From NCBI GenBank assembly GCA_022579005.1, contig MU401970.1:1-13276 (forward strand): DNA of 13,276 bases. The letters run 5' to 3'. This document shows positions 1 to 9,944 of this stretch, in pieces. Every line of letters starts with the position of its first letter. Positions within the stretch are counted from its first letter, which is position 1. The position numbers and the translations under genes are program-made. This stretch comes from Poronia punctata (lineage: Eukaryota > Ascomycota > Sordariomycetes > Xylariales > Xylariaceae). A model generated the notes under the pieces. It searched no databases. It was not told the origin of the DNA and saw only the letters and a program-made list of their open reading frames with translations.

Positions 1-2150
1 AAAGCTTTAAATAACTTAGTAGTAGTATTAATAAACTATTTAGCTACTAAAAAAATACTTAACTAAACTAGCTTTAATATTGCTTTAATAAATAAAGTAA
101 ATAAAAAGCTAGTTAACGTATTAATTTACCTTTTTTAGTATAGCTTATAAACTTATTACCTTTTAAAATAACTAAACTTTGTTTTAAACGTACTAAGCTA
201 ACTTTAAAACGTTATTAATAAAGTAAATAAAAACGGCAAAGTAATTAAATTAAATAAAAAGCTTATGCTTAACTAAGTATAGTTAATTAGTAAAATAATA
301 GCTATTATAAATCTTAAAATAAAAAAAAAATTTTAAAAAAGCTATAAAAGAGACTTAAAGTATTATTAAATTTTGTAAAAAATTTAAAATAACAACAAGA
401 ACGTTGCAAATTTTTTAAAGCCTAGCTATTTATTTAAAGTTACTAAAAGTTTAATTTATAATATAAACTAAAAAAAAAACTAAAAGCTATATATACTAAA
501 AAGTATAGTAGTAACGTTTATAGCAACAGTATATAATAATAAATACTACTTTAAAAAACAACATATATTATAAAACTTAAACTAATACTTAATTTAATTT
601 AAAACAAAGCTAGTTAAAAAGTATATTAACTATTATAATATATGCAAACTTTGTACAACTTTATAAAAAAAGCTATACAGTTTTTATTAAGCAATAAAAC
701 TAGTAAATTTACGCTTTATAAAAATTATAACTATAAACTTTATTATAAAGCTTTTAAAAATTAAATTAGCTAACTTACTTTAAAAACTAAAAAACTATAA
801 ATACTTTAATACTTTAATAATAACTACTTATATTATATTTAAATAATTATTGCTAATACTTAGCAATATAAAGTATATTGCTAAAAACTAAGCAGCTATA
901 TTTATTTAAATAATTTTACTAACTAACTAAAGCGCTTTATTAAGCATTATTTTAAACTAAAACTAAAAGTTTACTTTAGCTTTTTAAAAAAGGTTATAAA
1001 AAGGTTTTAGCGTAAGACTTTTAATATTAATAGCTTACTATTTATAAACAAACAAAGCCTTAAAACAAAAAAATTAAATAATTAAAATAGTAATACGTTA
1101 TTTTTGCTTTAAGCACTTAAAAAAAAATAAACTAAACTATTACTAGCATTATAATAAAACCTAAATAGTAGCTACTTTAAAACTATTAAAGCTTTTGCTT
1201 ATAAACTACTATTTAGATTTTAACTGCTTAAATTTAACAATATTATTACGTAGTTAAAAAGAATAATTTTAATAGTATTAAATTTAAATAAGTTAAATAC
1301 CTTTTAAATCTACTTTTAATAGGATGCAAAACTAGCTATAAACTTTGTTACTACTTACGCTAAATAATATTATAATTAAAAGCATAAACTAATTAAATTT
1401 AGCAAAAAGGACAAGGTTTATTTTTAACTTTATTATAAATATTACTTACTTAGTTAATTATTTTAAAAATACTTTTAATAATGCGCTAGCCTTTAAAAGG
1501 TAAAGAAAAGAATTAGAAAACTAGCTTATAAAATCAATTTACTAGAAACCTTTAAAATATATTTAGTTATATTTATAGCTTACTTATTTTTTAAATAAAA
1601 AGGTAAAAACCTATTTTATTAATTTGTTTTAATACTAAGTTTAATTTAAAACAACTAACTAAATTTAAAAGAAGCTAGTAAATTATTTAAAGTTAAAACT
1701 ATTTTAAATTACTAACTAAACTGCTTTAAAAAAAGTTTTTAATACCTAGTTAAATAAAAAAGTTATAGTTATAAAAATAACTAGTAGCGCTTTAAATAGT
1801 AACTATGTAGCGCTAAGCAGTTAATTTAAAAGTATTAAAACCGGTTAAAAAAACGGCCAAAAACAGAAAAAGTTATACTTAATAAGATTAACTGCACACA
1901 GCAAAAAAGACCTTATAAAGTAAAAAGAACAAAAAAAGTGCAGAAATAAACAAATTAGCACTTGGAATCGTTAAGGTCAACGTTGCTTTCTTTATACGGC
2001 CGGCACTTAATATAACGTATTATAAAAAGACTTATTATAAGGATAGAGTCTTATAGCCTTAAATTAAATAGCTAGACTAAATAAGGACTAGCGCACTAAG
2101 GTTAATTAGTTAGTAATAACTAATTGACCTGACCTTGCTAGATTCCTTTT
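1..2150. repeat. RIP-degraded, A-rich transposable-element relic
   Basis: This block has no open reading frame worth naming; TAA and TAG stops are dense in all frames. It is overwhelmingly A and T. The C residues that remain are mostly in CpT (gctt, actt) or CpG (acg), and the G residues mostly in ApG, while CpA and TpG are scarce. That is the expected product of repeat-induced point mutation, which changes CpA to TpA on either strand of duplicated DNA in ascomycetes. Runs of A outnumber runs of T on the plus strand, which may be the faded coding bias of an element read rightward. From about 1840 to 2150 the mutation is milder (CpA reappears, for example around 1895-1905), so this part may be a less duplicated tail. 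I cannot assign the element to a family. Confidence 0.75.
2099..2130. repeat. 14-bp stem-loop near the end of the relic element
   Basis: The arms 2099-2112 (aggttaattagtta) and 2117-2130 (taactaattgacct) are reverse complements except at one position, where T faces G. They are separated by a 4-nt loop (gtaa). The stem lies where the A-rich relic gives way to differently biased sequence, and a CTAG follows at 2138-2141. It could be a subterminal hairpin of the element or a chance palindrome. Confidence 0.6.
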
Positions 2151-3600
2151 TTTCTAGATTATCAATTTACAGAATTTACTACACTACCTTATAGTTCCCT
2201 TTACTATTAAGTTTATATATGCTTAGTATATAAATGAATATATACTTTTATACCAGGTTTTGTTTTATATACTTATATTTTTTAGTAAGTAAAAGTATTT
2301 TTTACTAAGTATTAATTCTTTTAATTTAAATTAATACCTTAACTGCTAGTTGCTATAGCTTAGTTAAAAAATAATATATTTTGTATTTCTTTTTTTATTT
2401 ACTTTTATACTAGCTATACTAGCTAATTATATAGTACTTTTTATAAATATAAAAAGTAAACTTCTTTTACTTATATTATAAGCTTTTTTATTTACTTTTT
2501 AAGTAACTTACTATATTTTAATTTAAATAGTTAAAATAAAAATGCTATTTTAAATAATTGCCTTAAAATTTAACGTTTTTATTATTAGTAAAAAAAACTA
2601 TATACTAGTGTACTAAATTATAGAAATTGATAATATAAAAAAGAAAAATCTTAGTAAAGGTTAAGTTAATTACCTTATAATATAACTAATTAACTTAATA
2701 CGCTCGTATTTTATTTAATTTATGCCTATTTAATCTATATATAATAAAACCTATTTTAGCTCTTTATAATATATTATATTAATTAGATTTTATTAGTATT
2801 CTTTTAAGTATAAAAAAGGCTTTATTTACAATTTAAACTAAATACTTTATATTTAAATTTTTATAATAGTTTTGTATATACTATAATTTAAAGTTATTAA
2901 CCTTTTTAAAAAAGCTTTTTAAAAAGGCTTTTTAAAAAGCTTTACTTATTATTAAATCCTTTTTTATATAAATGTTTAAAATATAATAATATTTATAATA
3001 ATATTTTTATATTATATTATATTTATAAAATATAATATTAAAATTTATAACTTGCTTTATATTTTTATATTACTATATTTATTTACTAAAAAAAGTGAAA
3101 TATAATTTTTAATATATATTAATTTGTTTTTATTATTAGCCTTTTTATTTTAAAAGTAGCTAATTATATTAAATATCTTCTTTAAATATTAAAAAATAAA
3201 AGTAAACAAGGCTTTTAATAAATATAGTTTATACTTACTTTATATATATATAATAAGTTTAATATATATAAAAACTTATTTTAATTGCTTTATTAAACTA
3301 TTTATTAACTTTAAATTTTATTTTATTTTATTTTTTATAATATATTATATACTTTAACTTTTTTAAAATTAAAATTAAAATTATATTTCACTTTAAATAA
3401 GCTTTTAAGCCTTTTGTTTTACTTAAAAACTCTTATTAATAAGCTTTTAAAAATATATATTAATAGTTTAAAATCTTATAAAAGCAATTATATTAAAAAT
3501 ATATCTTTTAAAAATTATAATATATTTTTAAATCTTTTTTACTAGTCTAGCATTACTATAAAATATAAAGCTTTTATTATAGCTTAAATTAAATAATTTA
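2150..3600. repeat. Second RIP-like AT-rich block, T-rich on plus strand
   Basis: This is extremely AT-rich and non-coding in all frames, with remaining C mainly in CpT and G in ApG, as in the first block. The strand bias is reversed: runs of T dominate, with many ctttt and ttatt strings. This may mean a different element in the opposite orientation. It includes short self-complementary repeats, the clearest at 2901-2939, and simple TA-rich stretches near 2985-3055 and 3330-3390. GC content rises abruptly at about 3600, which marks the edge of the gene island. Confidence 0.65.
2901..2939. repeat. Three tandem copies of a palindromic 13-mer
   Basis: Copies of gctttttaaaaag occur at 2914-2926 and 2927-2939, preceded by a two-mismatch copy (cctttttaaaaaa) at 2901-2913 and followed by a partial gcttt. 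Each unit is nearly self-complementary (cttttt/aaaaag), so the array can fold in several ways. It lies inside the T-rich AT block. Confidence 0.75.
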
Positions 3601-3970
3601 CTATGAGAAATAACATATAGCCTTTTTTGCTAATGGCCTATAGACTGTTGGCTTGATCTAGCAGGGGCTATTACAGCACATTTGTTATATTTGGCTGATC
3701 AGGAATCCTCTGCACTTTTATTGAACCTCGGCCCTTAAACTTACAATTTCCCGCCGCCGCCTGCTTCTAGTCCTCCCTTGGGCTATAATACCAAACCTCA
3801 CTCCCTACCTATATTACTCGCTATGTATTCGGTCCACCCAGTTACACCAGGTAGCACCTTTCTGACAAACAAGTGACTGGGAACGGGTAACTTGGTAAGG
3901 TCCATACACTTACCTATAATCCTTCATCCGATAGTCTTACCTGAGCAACTATCAACTCAACGCGGAAGGG
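3600..3970 (+). promoter_or_regulatory. 5' flank of the racemase gene
   Basis: These roughly 370 bases lie between the AT-rich block and the racemase start codon and must hold its promoter and 5' UTR. Pyrimidine-rich stretches occur around 3750-3830 and an AT-rich motif (ctataatacc) near 3782. I see no open frame of interest and no confident TATA or CCAAT element placed at a sensible distance, so no transcription start is proposed. Confidence 0.35.
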
Positions 3971-5267
3971 ATGGCTTGTTCGCCGCCATTAGAAGGACTT
4001 ACAGTCCTCGAGTTTGCGGGCCTAGCCCCGGGTGAGTCTCGACAATGACTGGATTCGTCCTAGGCTTTCGCCTCTTTGCCTGGCCATGGGCGACTAATCT
4101 CGTTTTAAAGGTCCCTTTGCCGGCCTGCTGCTCGCTGATGCCGGCGCAAATGTCCTACGCATAGATCGTGCTATTCCTGGTGTTACGCACGTCGATGGTG
4201 TGGAGCCGCCGACTGGAGCGGATAATCTCACTCGTCATAAGTCCTCGATAGCTGTCGACTTAAAATCAGCCGGCGGCATAGCGCTGATTAAAGAGCTGGT
4301 CAAAACGGCCGATGTGGTCATCGACCCCTTTCGGCCGGGTGTCTTGGAAAAGCTCGGTCTCGGGCCCGATGTTCTGACTGCGCTTAACCCGCGCCTTATC
4401 TACGGGCGAATGACGGGGTTTCGCCGGGACGGCAAGTACTCGATGATGGCCGGCCATGACATCAACTACTTGGCCGTTTCGGGCGTGCTCTCGATGCTCG
4501 GCCGTAGTGGCGAGTCTCCACATCCACCGATCAACATTCTTGGTGACTTTGCCGGCGGCGGTGCAATGCTGTTCCAAGGCATCCTAATGGCGGTGGTTGC
4601 AAGACATCGTACTGGCAGGGGCCAGGTTGTAGAGGCCAACATGGTAGACGGCGCCAATTACCTCGCCACCTTCCCACGGCTAGCACGCAAGACACCTATG
4701 GGGGATCGTGCCCGTGGCGACAATCACCTCGACGGAGGCTGTCCCTTCTACGACACGTACGAGACACGTGATCGCAAGTATATGTCTGTGGGTGCGCTGG
4801 AGCCACAGTTCTTTGCCATTCTTGTCAAGGGCCTCGAACTGGAATACAAGGGGTGGGACCAGACACGCTGGGACCGCGCTACATGGCCCGAGATGAAAAC
4901 CAGCTTTGCAACCGCCTTTAAGCACAAAACCAGGAAGGAATGGGAGGCGGTATTCGACAACACAGACGCCTGCTGCTTGCCTGTACTTGAATATGGCGAG
5001 CTGGAAAATGAACCTGGCCGCGAAGGCGATCAGAGGCCGGCTGTCACCCTTCGCGGGACCCCCTGTCTAGCTGTCGATGAGAGAGCTACCGACCCTAGTC
5101 TCCATGGCCAGGGCGCCGGCGTTCCGGGGAGAGGCTACGTGCCTCGTCCCCTTGGGCTAGGGGAAGGCGGCGAGGACGCATTGAAGAGATGGTTTAGGTT
5201 TACAAAAGGCCAACAGTTCGAAATCGAAAAGGGGGGATTGGTTTTCAAGCGAAGCTCAAAATTGTAG
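3971..5267 (+). CDS. Peroxisomal alpha-methylacyl-CoA racemase (CoA-transferase family III)
   Basis: Exons 3971-4031 and 4111-5267 join to a 405-aa protein, normal for this family. It should interconvert (R)- and (S)-2-methylacyl-CoA esters so that branched chains can enter beta-oxidation. The N-terminus ([15 protein letters not shown], then [12 protein letters not shown] across the splice) is the family's opening motif. Catalytic residues aligned by spacing to the well-studied mycobacterial enzyme are His136 (in AGHDINYL), Asp166 (in LGDFAGGG) and Glu251 (in GALEPQF). The C-terminus reads SSKL-stop, a canonical SKL type-1 peroxisomal targeting signal, and no mitochondrial presequence is evident. 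ATG 3971 was chosen because it places the conserved motif at residue 8 and is followed by a perfect GTGAGT donor. The gene converges on the dynamin gene with about 690 bp between stop codons. It appears intact despite a RIP block 370 bp upstream. The substrate is inferred; another family III CoA-transferase is possible but less likely. Confidence 0.93.
4032..4110 (+). other. Intron 1 of the racemase gene
   Basis: This is a 79-bp, phase 1 intron with a perfect GTGAGT donor, a CTAAT branch-like site in gactaatctc about 15 nt before the end, and a TTAAAG acceptor. Removing it restores LAPG-PFAGLL in one frame. Without it the first 21 residues are cut off from the protein. Confidence 0.92.
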
Positions 5268-5958
5268 GCAGCAATCAACTGATGGCTGCCCTGGGAACCG
5301 GTGCCAGAGGTCTAGCGGCAAGGCCTATATATATATAGCCTGGGCCTTGACAATAGCATATATACAAGCAGTTCCCCATTGTGTATGTCTTGCATTTATT
5401 GTGCTTGAGTGGGAGCCGTGCTCATGTTCTCAGCCCGCGACACCACCGGCAGCAAAATACACCGCTGACTGCTAGATGTGTAAGGTAGGTAGTCGTCACA
5501 GGTACACGTACACGGTTATGAGAAAGGCAAAGAATCGGGGCAAGGCGTTTGTGCAATTAGTGGTATCTCCTATTTTTTACTGAAATTGACTTATCGCGGG
5601 ACCACAGCTCTTCTTCGCGTCTACTGTATTATCTTTCCTCTCTCCTATCTCCAGCCGTCGAGAAAGACTTGCTAAAACACAAAAGGTAAACTAGGCATAG
5701 ACGATGGGAGGGAATACTAGAAGACACTAAGAGAACCTACACGCCAGCGTCACCTGGGAATTATATTCTCCAACCAGATACTCATCCCCCCAAGGCCAAT
5801 TATTTATCGCACCGAAGGGCAAAATCTTCGATACCCGCCTATTCAGGCCTTCTACGACCAGGACAGCGTGTTTACTGCCAATAACTAGGGCGTTGGGTGA
5901 ATACGACACGGTCGCATGGAGATAGAGCTTCGGCATATTTCTACGCAAGACGGCATTT
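5268..5958. other. Convergent 3' intergenic region
   Basis: These roughly 690 bases separate the racemase stop codon (plus) from the dynamin stop codon (minus) and should hold both 3' UTRs. A (TA)6 run lies at 5326-5337. A short inverted repeat (ggcagc 5267-5272 with gctgcc 5285-5290) overlaps the end of the racemase stop codon. I see no conserved gene here; open stretches on the minus strand around 5727-6047 overlap the dynamin end in another frame. Confidence 0.5.
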
Positions 5959-8353
5959 CTACTGCACTTGCCCAACGATCTCGCTGGCCTTAGATAGCGA
6001 CTCGACCATCTGGTGGCACTCTTTCCGCCGCCGGACGGTGTAATCACTTTCCTTTAGAAGCTCGTCTGGGTTATCGCCTCGGTACATGCCCTCGATAAGT
6101 TCCTTTTGCATCTCGTCCTTTGTATACCTGGAATAGGTTAGTGATAGCCCGTCAAATTTGATCAAGAACGGACATACTGGACGAGGTTCAGCATGATGGC
6201 TTTGGGTACCATATCGATCATAGTTCTTTTAACAATGTTGAAGTATGAACTGATCAGGAGCTCTATATCGCTGGTTAGCAATCAACCGTCTTTTCTCGGG
6301 ACCCACAGCTATGGCATGGCTTACTGATGACTTCAACTTCAATATTCTCTCTTTCTGAAAGAACGCCCGACGCTTTAAGCATTGGTGGAGGCGCCTCCAT
6401 AGCGGCGGCCTTTTTTTTGTTTTTGGCTGCGAAGAAGCTGCCGAAGAAGCCAGTGTTGTTGTCCAAGTTGTTATCCAATGACGGGCTTGCAGCACGGGCC
6501 GGCGTAGCCGAAACAGGTAGTGGCTTGCCGGTCTTAGGATCGACTTGGACGGGTTTGGCACCGTTGTAACGTTCGTTGACAATTGCCATAGCCCTGTGTC
6601 CGTTGAGAAAGTCAGGATGGCCAGTGTTGATGTAGCAAGCTTCCATGGCGACTAGATCCTTGACCAGTTTGTTGGTGGGCTCCATGGATTTTTTAAAGAA
6701 GGAAATGACCGTGCCGTGCAGTTTCTCCTTGAGTGCAGGATATCTGCGGTACAGTTGCTTTGAAAGTAGTTGGCTCAAGATGCGAACCAACTCATCATAC
6801 ACGAGCGACACACATTTGAGGCTGGGATCCTCTAACCGCCGAATTTCTTTCTTCACAATCACTTCGAAAGCGGCAGTGCCGACGAAAAGTGCCGGAGAAG
6901 AACCGGAAGAATTGTACAAAATTGTCCTGATATCCACATCCTTGTTGACATCAAAGGGGTCAACCGCCTTGACTCCGTTTGAATATAGCTCGTGAAACAC
7001 GAAGCTAATGCGTGCACCGCCGGAGAGTTCAGAGCTGGACAGCTCACCGTTATTACCATCCAAAACCGACTGCCATTCCTTTGTGAACTCGGTGATGATA
7101 TTCAGCACAACGTTTGCGCTGTTTCCTAGCATTGACGGCCCCAGACTTTCTAGCTCAGCGCTGTATTTCTGCAGCGAGCTGGCGATCCGAGCTTTGATAT
7201 CCGGCAGTGTTTGCTTAATGTGCATCATCAGAATCATGTTGAGCTTCCTGGCAAGATACGGGGTGCCGCAGTAGGAACTCTTGTTTCTGTAGGCCCTGTG
7301 GTTTTCGAAAAACGCCTTCTCGGCTTCGAGCGACTGGGATATGGGCTTTTTGTTGTCGATATCACGTTGGCCTCTGTTCACGATAGGGACGTATCCTAAT
7401 CTTAGTGGTATAATGCGCCCGGCAAGGATATCAACGACATCGGTACCCTCCTCCATAAGATCGACCTTCGTCAGCACGCCGATGGTCCTCTGCCCCTCTG
7501 GATCAACATCTCGGGCGAGCTTCAGACCGTCGGAATTTGCCAGGTCTATGTTGGCAGATGTGACAGCCAAGATGATGGCGTTAGGCTTCTGGATGTATTT
7601 GAGAACCATATCTCTGATCTGTCGCTCAATATCTCGGGGCTGGTCACCGACGGGCACCTTTGTAAGACCCGGCAAGTCGACCAGAGTGAGAGTAAGGACA
7701 TTAGGCGAGTATACTCGGAGGTTGATGGGGGCCGGAGAGATGCCGGCATTCCGCCCGACCTTAGCCTCTGTCTCCCTGCTGATCTCATCTCTAATCTTGT
7801 TGAAGTCATAGAACTTCTGGCCAGGGATATGAAGGAATTCACCCCACTCATCGACATTAGCGGCTTTGTCGTTTGAAGTGGCAACATCGTCTGGCGTGCC
7901 ATTCGATTCTGACGTGGCCGGACGATTGATTAGCTGCAGTACGAGAGGGCGTCTCGTCACGATACCGGATCCGCGAGGCAAACTGCGTTCCCGCATTGTA
8001 AGTTGGAGATCTTCCATTTTCTAGTCGAAGACGAGGGGATCAAGAAAAGGACATTTGAGGGTAGAAGGGGGTATGGCTAAAACCCACGTACAAATCTCGG
8101 CCTACTATGTTCTCAAGAACTGAACTCTTCCCACTTGACTGGCTGCCGACTACAACAATCTGCGGCAAATCGATGGGGTTGTTCACACCAACAGTTGAAA
8201 ACACATCTTGAAGTTTGTTAACGAGCCTAGTAATTAGCGTTAGTCGGGGGCCCTACGATGAATATTACGATATGGTTAGAGCCGGGTTTAGGCAACGCAC
8301 TTGATCAGTGCGGGATCCGAGATACCTCCCAGCGAGCTTGTGGAATCGGCCAT
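5959..8353 (-). CDS. VPS1: Vps1-type dynamin-like GTPase
   Basis: Five exons on the minus strand (8353-8301, 8226-8092, 7982-6325, 6262-6178, 6127-5959) join in frame to a 699-aa protein, close to the usual length of fungal Vps1. This large GTPase self-assembles on membranes and acts in vacuolar and endosomal sorting and in peroxisome fission. The GTPase domain (about 1-320) has G1 GSQSSGKSS at 45-53, a switch Thr at 72 in GIVTRRP, G3 DLPG at 165-168, G4 TKVD at 234-237 and VNRGQ at 264-268. The middle/stalk region follows to about 534, then a variable, polar, Lys-rich linker (about 535-602) and a GTPase effector domain from about 610 to the end. There is no PH or proline-rich domain, which separates it from classical dynamin. 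The start codon sits in a favourable context (caaaacATGG, A at -3). All G-motifs are intact. Confidence 0.96.
6128..6177 (-). other. Intron 4 of VPS1
   Basis: This is a 50-bp, phase 2 intron, the shortest in the window, with a GTATGT donor, a CTAAC branch site (cactaacct) and a TTCCAG acceptor. Splicing joins AIMLNLVQ to [10 protein letters not shown], completing the effector domain. Confidence 0.94.
6263..6324 (-). other. Intron 3 of VPS1
   Basis: This is a 62-bp, phase 1 intron with a GTAAGC donor, a CTAAC branch site (tgctaacca) and an ATATAG acceptor. Splicing joins ENIEVEVI to [13 protein letters not shown] inside the GTPase effector domain. Confidence 0.93.
7983..8091 (-). other. Intron 2 of VPS1
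   Basis: This is a 109-bp, phase 2 intron with a GTACGT donor and a CGCAG acceptor. It lies between the P-loop exon (ending NIVGRDF) and [12 protein letters not shown], and removing it regenerates the uninterrupted GRDFLPRGSG motif. An ATG inside the intron at 8017 opens a longer frame but would remove the P-loop, so it is not the start. Confidence 0.93.
8227..8300 (-). other. Intron 1 of VPS1
   Basis: This is a 74-bp, phase 2 intron with a GTGCGT donor, a CTAAC branch site in gactaacgc, and a TTACTAG acceptor. Removal joins DPALI to [10 protein letters not shown], the conserved Vps1 N-terminus. Confidence 0.92.
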
Positions 8354-8815
8354 GTTTTGCTTCTTCCCCGCCAATTCTGGAGATTCGAGTACTTGAGGTG
8401 CGCGATCGAGAATAATACGGCGGTTCGGCGGTTCGGCGGTGAGGTTTTAGAGGTTGTCGGTGTAGGTGGAATAGGGCGACCAGTCGACAGACAAATGGGG
8501 GGGGGCGGTTGCGTCACGGGAAACTGGAAAGTAAGTAAAACAGGAGCGCAACAACTGCGATCCCTCTTCAAAGGCAGGAACTGGAAAAGCGAGCGTGGTA
8601 ACTGCACCTACAAACTTAGGTCGTATTAAGACGTCGGGCTTAATCTAGGCTGAACTTTTACTTATAGAAGTTATAAGGCTACAGGCAAAAGGGGTAAAAG
8701 GGAGAGGAAGTTGGTAGGTAAGAAGTAGGAGACTTTCAAAGGGGTATCATTAGGCCGTAAGCCGCCGCAGCTCAGAACCTGAACGGATTATGCTGGAACC
8801 TAAATTTAGGGGTTA
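8354..8815 (-). promoter_or_regulatory. 5' flank of VPS1
   Basis: These roughly 460 bases lie between the VPS1 start codon and the AT-rich block at about 8815 and should hold its promoter and leader. On the minus strand there is a short GC-rich direct repeat (plus-strand cggttcgg units, 8418-8440) and a C-run at 8496-8503. A plus-strand open stretch (8258-8629) overlaps VPS1 exon 1 and intron 1 and shows no recognisable protein, so it is not called. No confident core promoter motif is visible. Confidence 0.4.
8418..8440. repeat. Short 8-bp direct repeat in the VPS1 leader
   Basis: The unit cggttcgg is repeated so that cggcggttcggcggttcgg and a further cggt read in tandem, almost three copies. 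It lies 65-90 bp upstream of the VPS1 start codon, probably within the leader or core promoter. It may be simple slippage or a repeated GC-rich binding site. Confidence 0.6.
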
Positions 8816-8939
8816 ACTGCTTTATTGATTACCTGTTGCTTATTACTACGCAGATAAATTACAATTATTTGCTATAATGTTCAATTTTTAAATATACTAA
8901 TTAAATGATTTTAAGTTATTAAAGATTTTCTGTATTTAA

Positions 8940-9014
8940 TATAGTAAATTTATATAATTTTTAAATTATATAATTATAAGTTATATAATTTAAAAATTAT
9001 ATAAATTTACTATA
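8940..9014. repeat. Perfect 34-bp inverted repeat with 7-nt spacer
   Basis: The left arm 8940-8973 begins tatagtaaatttatataa. The right arm 8981-9014 is its exact reverse complement, ending ttatataaatttactata. The spacer is ttataag. Each arm also contains its own shorter palindrome (tataattt-tt-aaattata), so the whole can fold as a branched cruciform. With only A/T plus one G and one C per arm, chance palindromes are commoner than in balanced DNA, but 34 perfect pairs is still exceptional. Confidence 0.85.
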
Positions 9015-9212
9015 ATAACATTTTAATTATTTATTAATATTGATTTATATAAACATTAAATTTTTATTAAATATTATTTATAATATATTTATAAGTAAAA
9101 ACTTTTTAATATTTATTAATATATATATTAAAAAAATATAAGCTTTATAGCAAGCTAATAAAATAAGTATATAATAAAGTTAATATAATTAAACTATAAA
9201 AAAAAATATATA

Positions 9213-9258
9213 ACTTATATATTTTAATATATATTACTTATATATTTTAATATATATT
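9213..9258. repeat. Two exact tandem copies of a 23-bp unit
   Basis: The unit beginning acttatatattttaatata occurs at 9213-9235 and again at 9236-9258 without change, followed by a third partial start (actttta). Identity between copies inside a decayed block suggests a duplication later than the main mutation. Confidence 0.8.
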
Positions 9259-9915
9259 ACTTTTAAACCTATATATTTTTATAAGTAAAAGCAATATAAA
9301 TATAAACTAATATATATTATATAACTAAAAAGCATTAAGTTTTAAAAGTAATTTTTAAAAATTTTACTTTTTTATGCTTAATAGCTTATTAAGCTTTAAA
9401 CTTATATGTTTATTTTATATATTTTAATTTCCTTTTAATATAAAAAATATAAATAGTAAAAATAGAAAATTTTAAAATTATTTTTAAGTTTATAAAAAAA
9501 CTAGGTTTTTTATATAACTAAAATTTATAACTATTATATTTAATAAGTAGTTATAATAGTTTAAAATATAAAGTATATTTTTAAATTAACTTAATTTTAA
9601 TATATTATTTTTAAACTTATATAGCTTATTTAACTCTAAGTTTTATATAAATATAAAAAATGTTTTAAAAACTTTAAATACTGATTTTTTTTAATATAAG
9701 CAATTAGGTTTTAATAGCTTTACTATTTTTAAAGTTATTAATATTTAAATTAATAAGTATTATAGGTTATATTAACTTAAATTTAAATTTATTATATTTT
9801 TTTTCTCTTATACTTATTATATAATTCTTTATATAAGCAAGTTTTATAGTAAAAACCCCCTATTTTTATATATAATATATATAAGTATATATTTTCTTGC
9901 TAGTTGCTAAGTTTT

Positions 9916-9940
9916 AATATAATATAATATAATATAATAT
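9916..9940. repeat. (AATAT)5 microsatellite
   Basis: Five perfect AATAT units lie at the right edge of the third AT block, just before the return to balanced base composition at about 9945. Confidence 0.9.
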
Positions 9941-9944
9941 ATAG

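Noticed and set aside
1..3600. Centromere, mitochondrial or plasmid DNA as the source of the AT-rich sequence
   Set aside because: No mitochondrial genes or other hallmarks are visible, and the CpT/ApG-biased residue pattern and junction to nuclear intron-containing genes fit RIP-mutated repeats better. A centromere-proximal location cannot be judged from this window.
5267..5290. Hairpin at the racemase stop codon as a terminator
   Set aside because: The stem is only 6 bp with an 11-12-nt loop, and intrinsic hairpin terminators are not used by RNA polymerase II.
7341..7811. A 156-codon plus-strand open frame opposite the dynamin GTPase domain
   Set aside because: It is the antisense shadow of VPS1 exon 3, whose minus-strand translation has all the G-motifs.
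7979..8017. ATG at 8017 as the start of the dynamin gene
   Set aside because: It lies in intron 2. Using it would discard the P-loop exon and add 11 unrelated residues before LPRGSG.
8258..8629. A 123-codon plus-strand open frame
   Set aside because: It overlaps VPS1 exon 1, intron 1 and leader on the other strand, is rich in Gly/Arg from the GC-rich leader repeat, and shows no recognisable domain.
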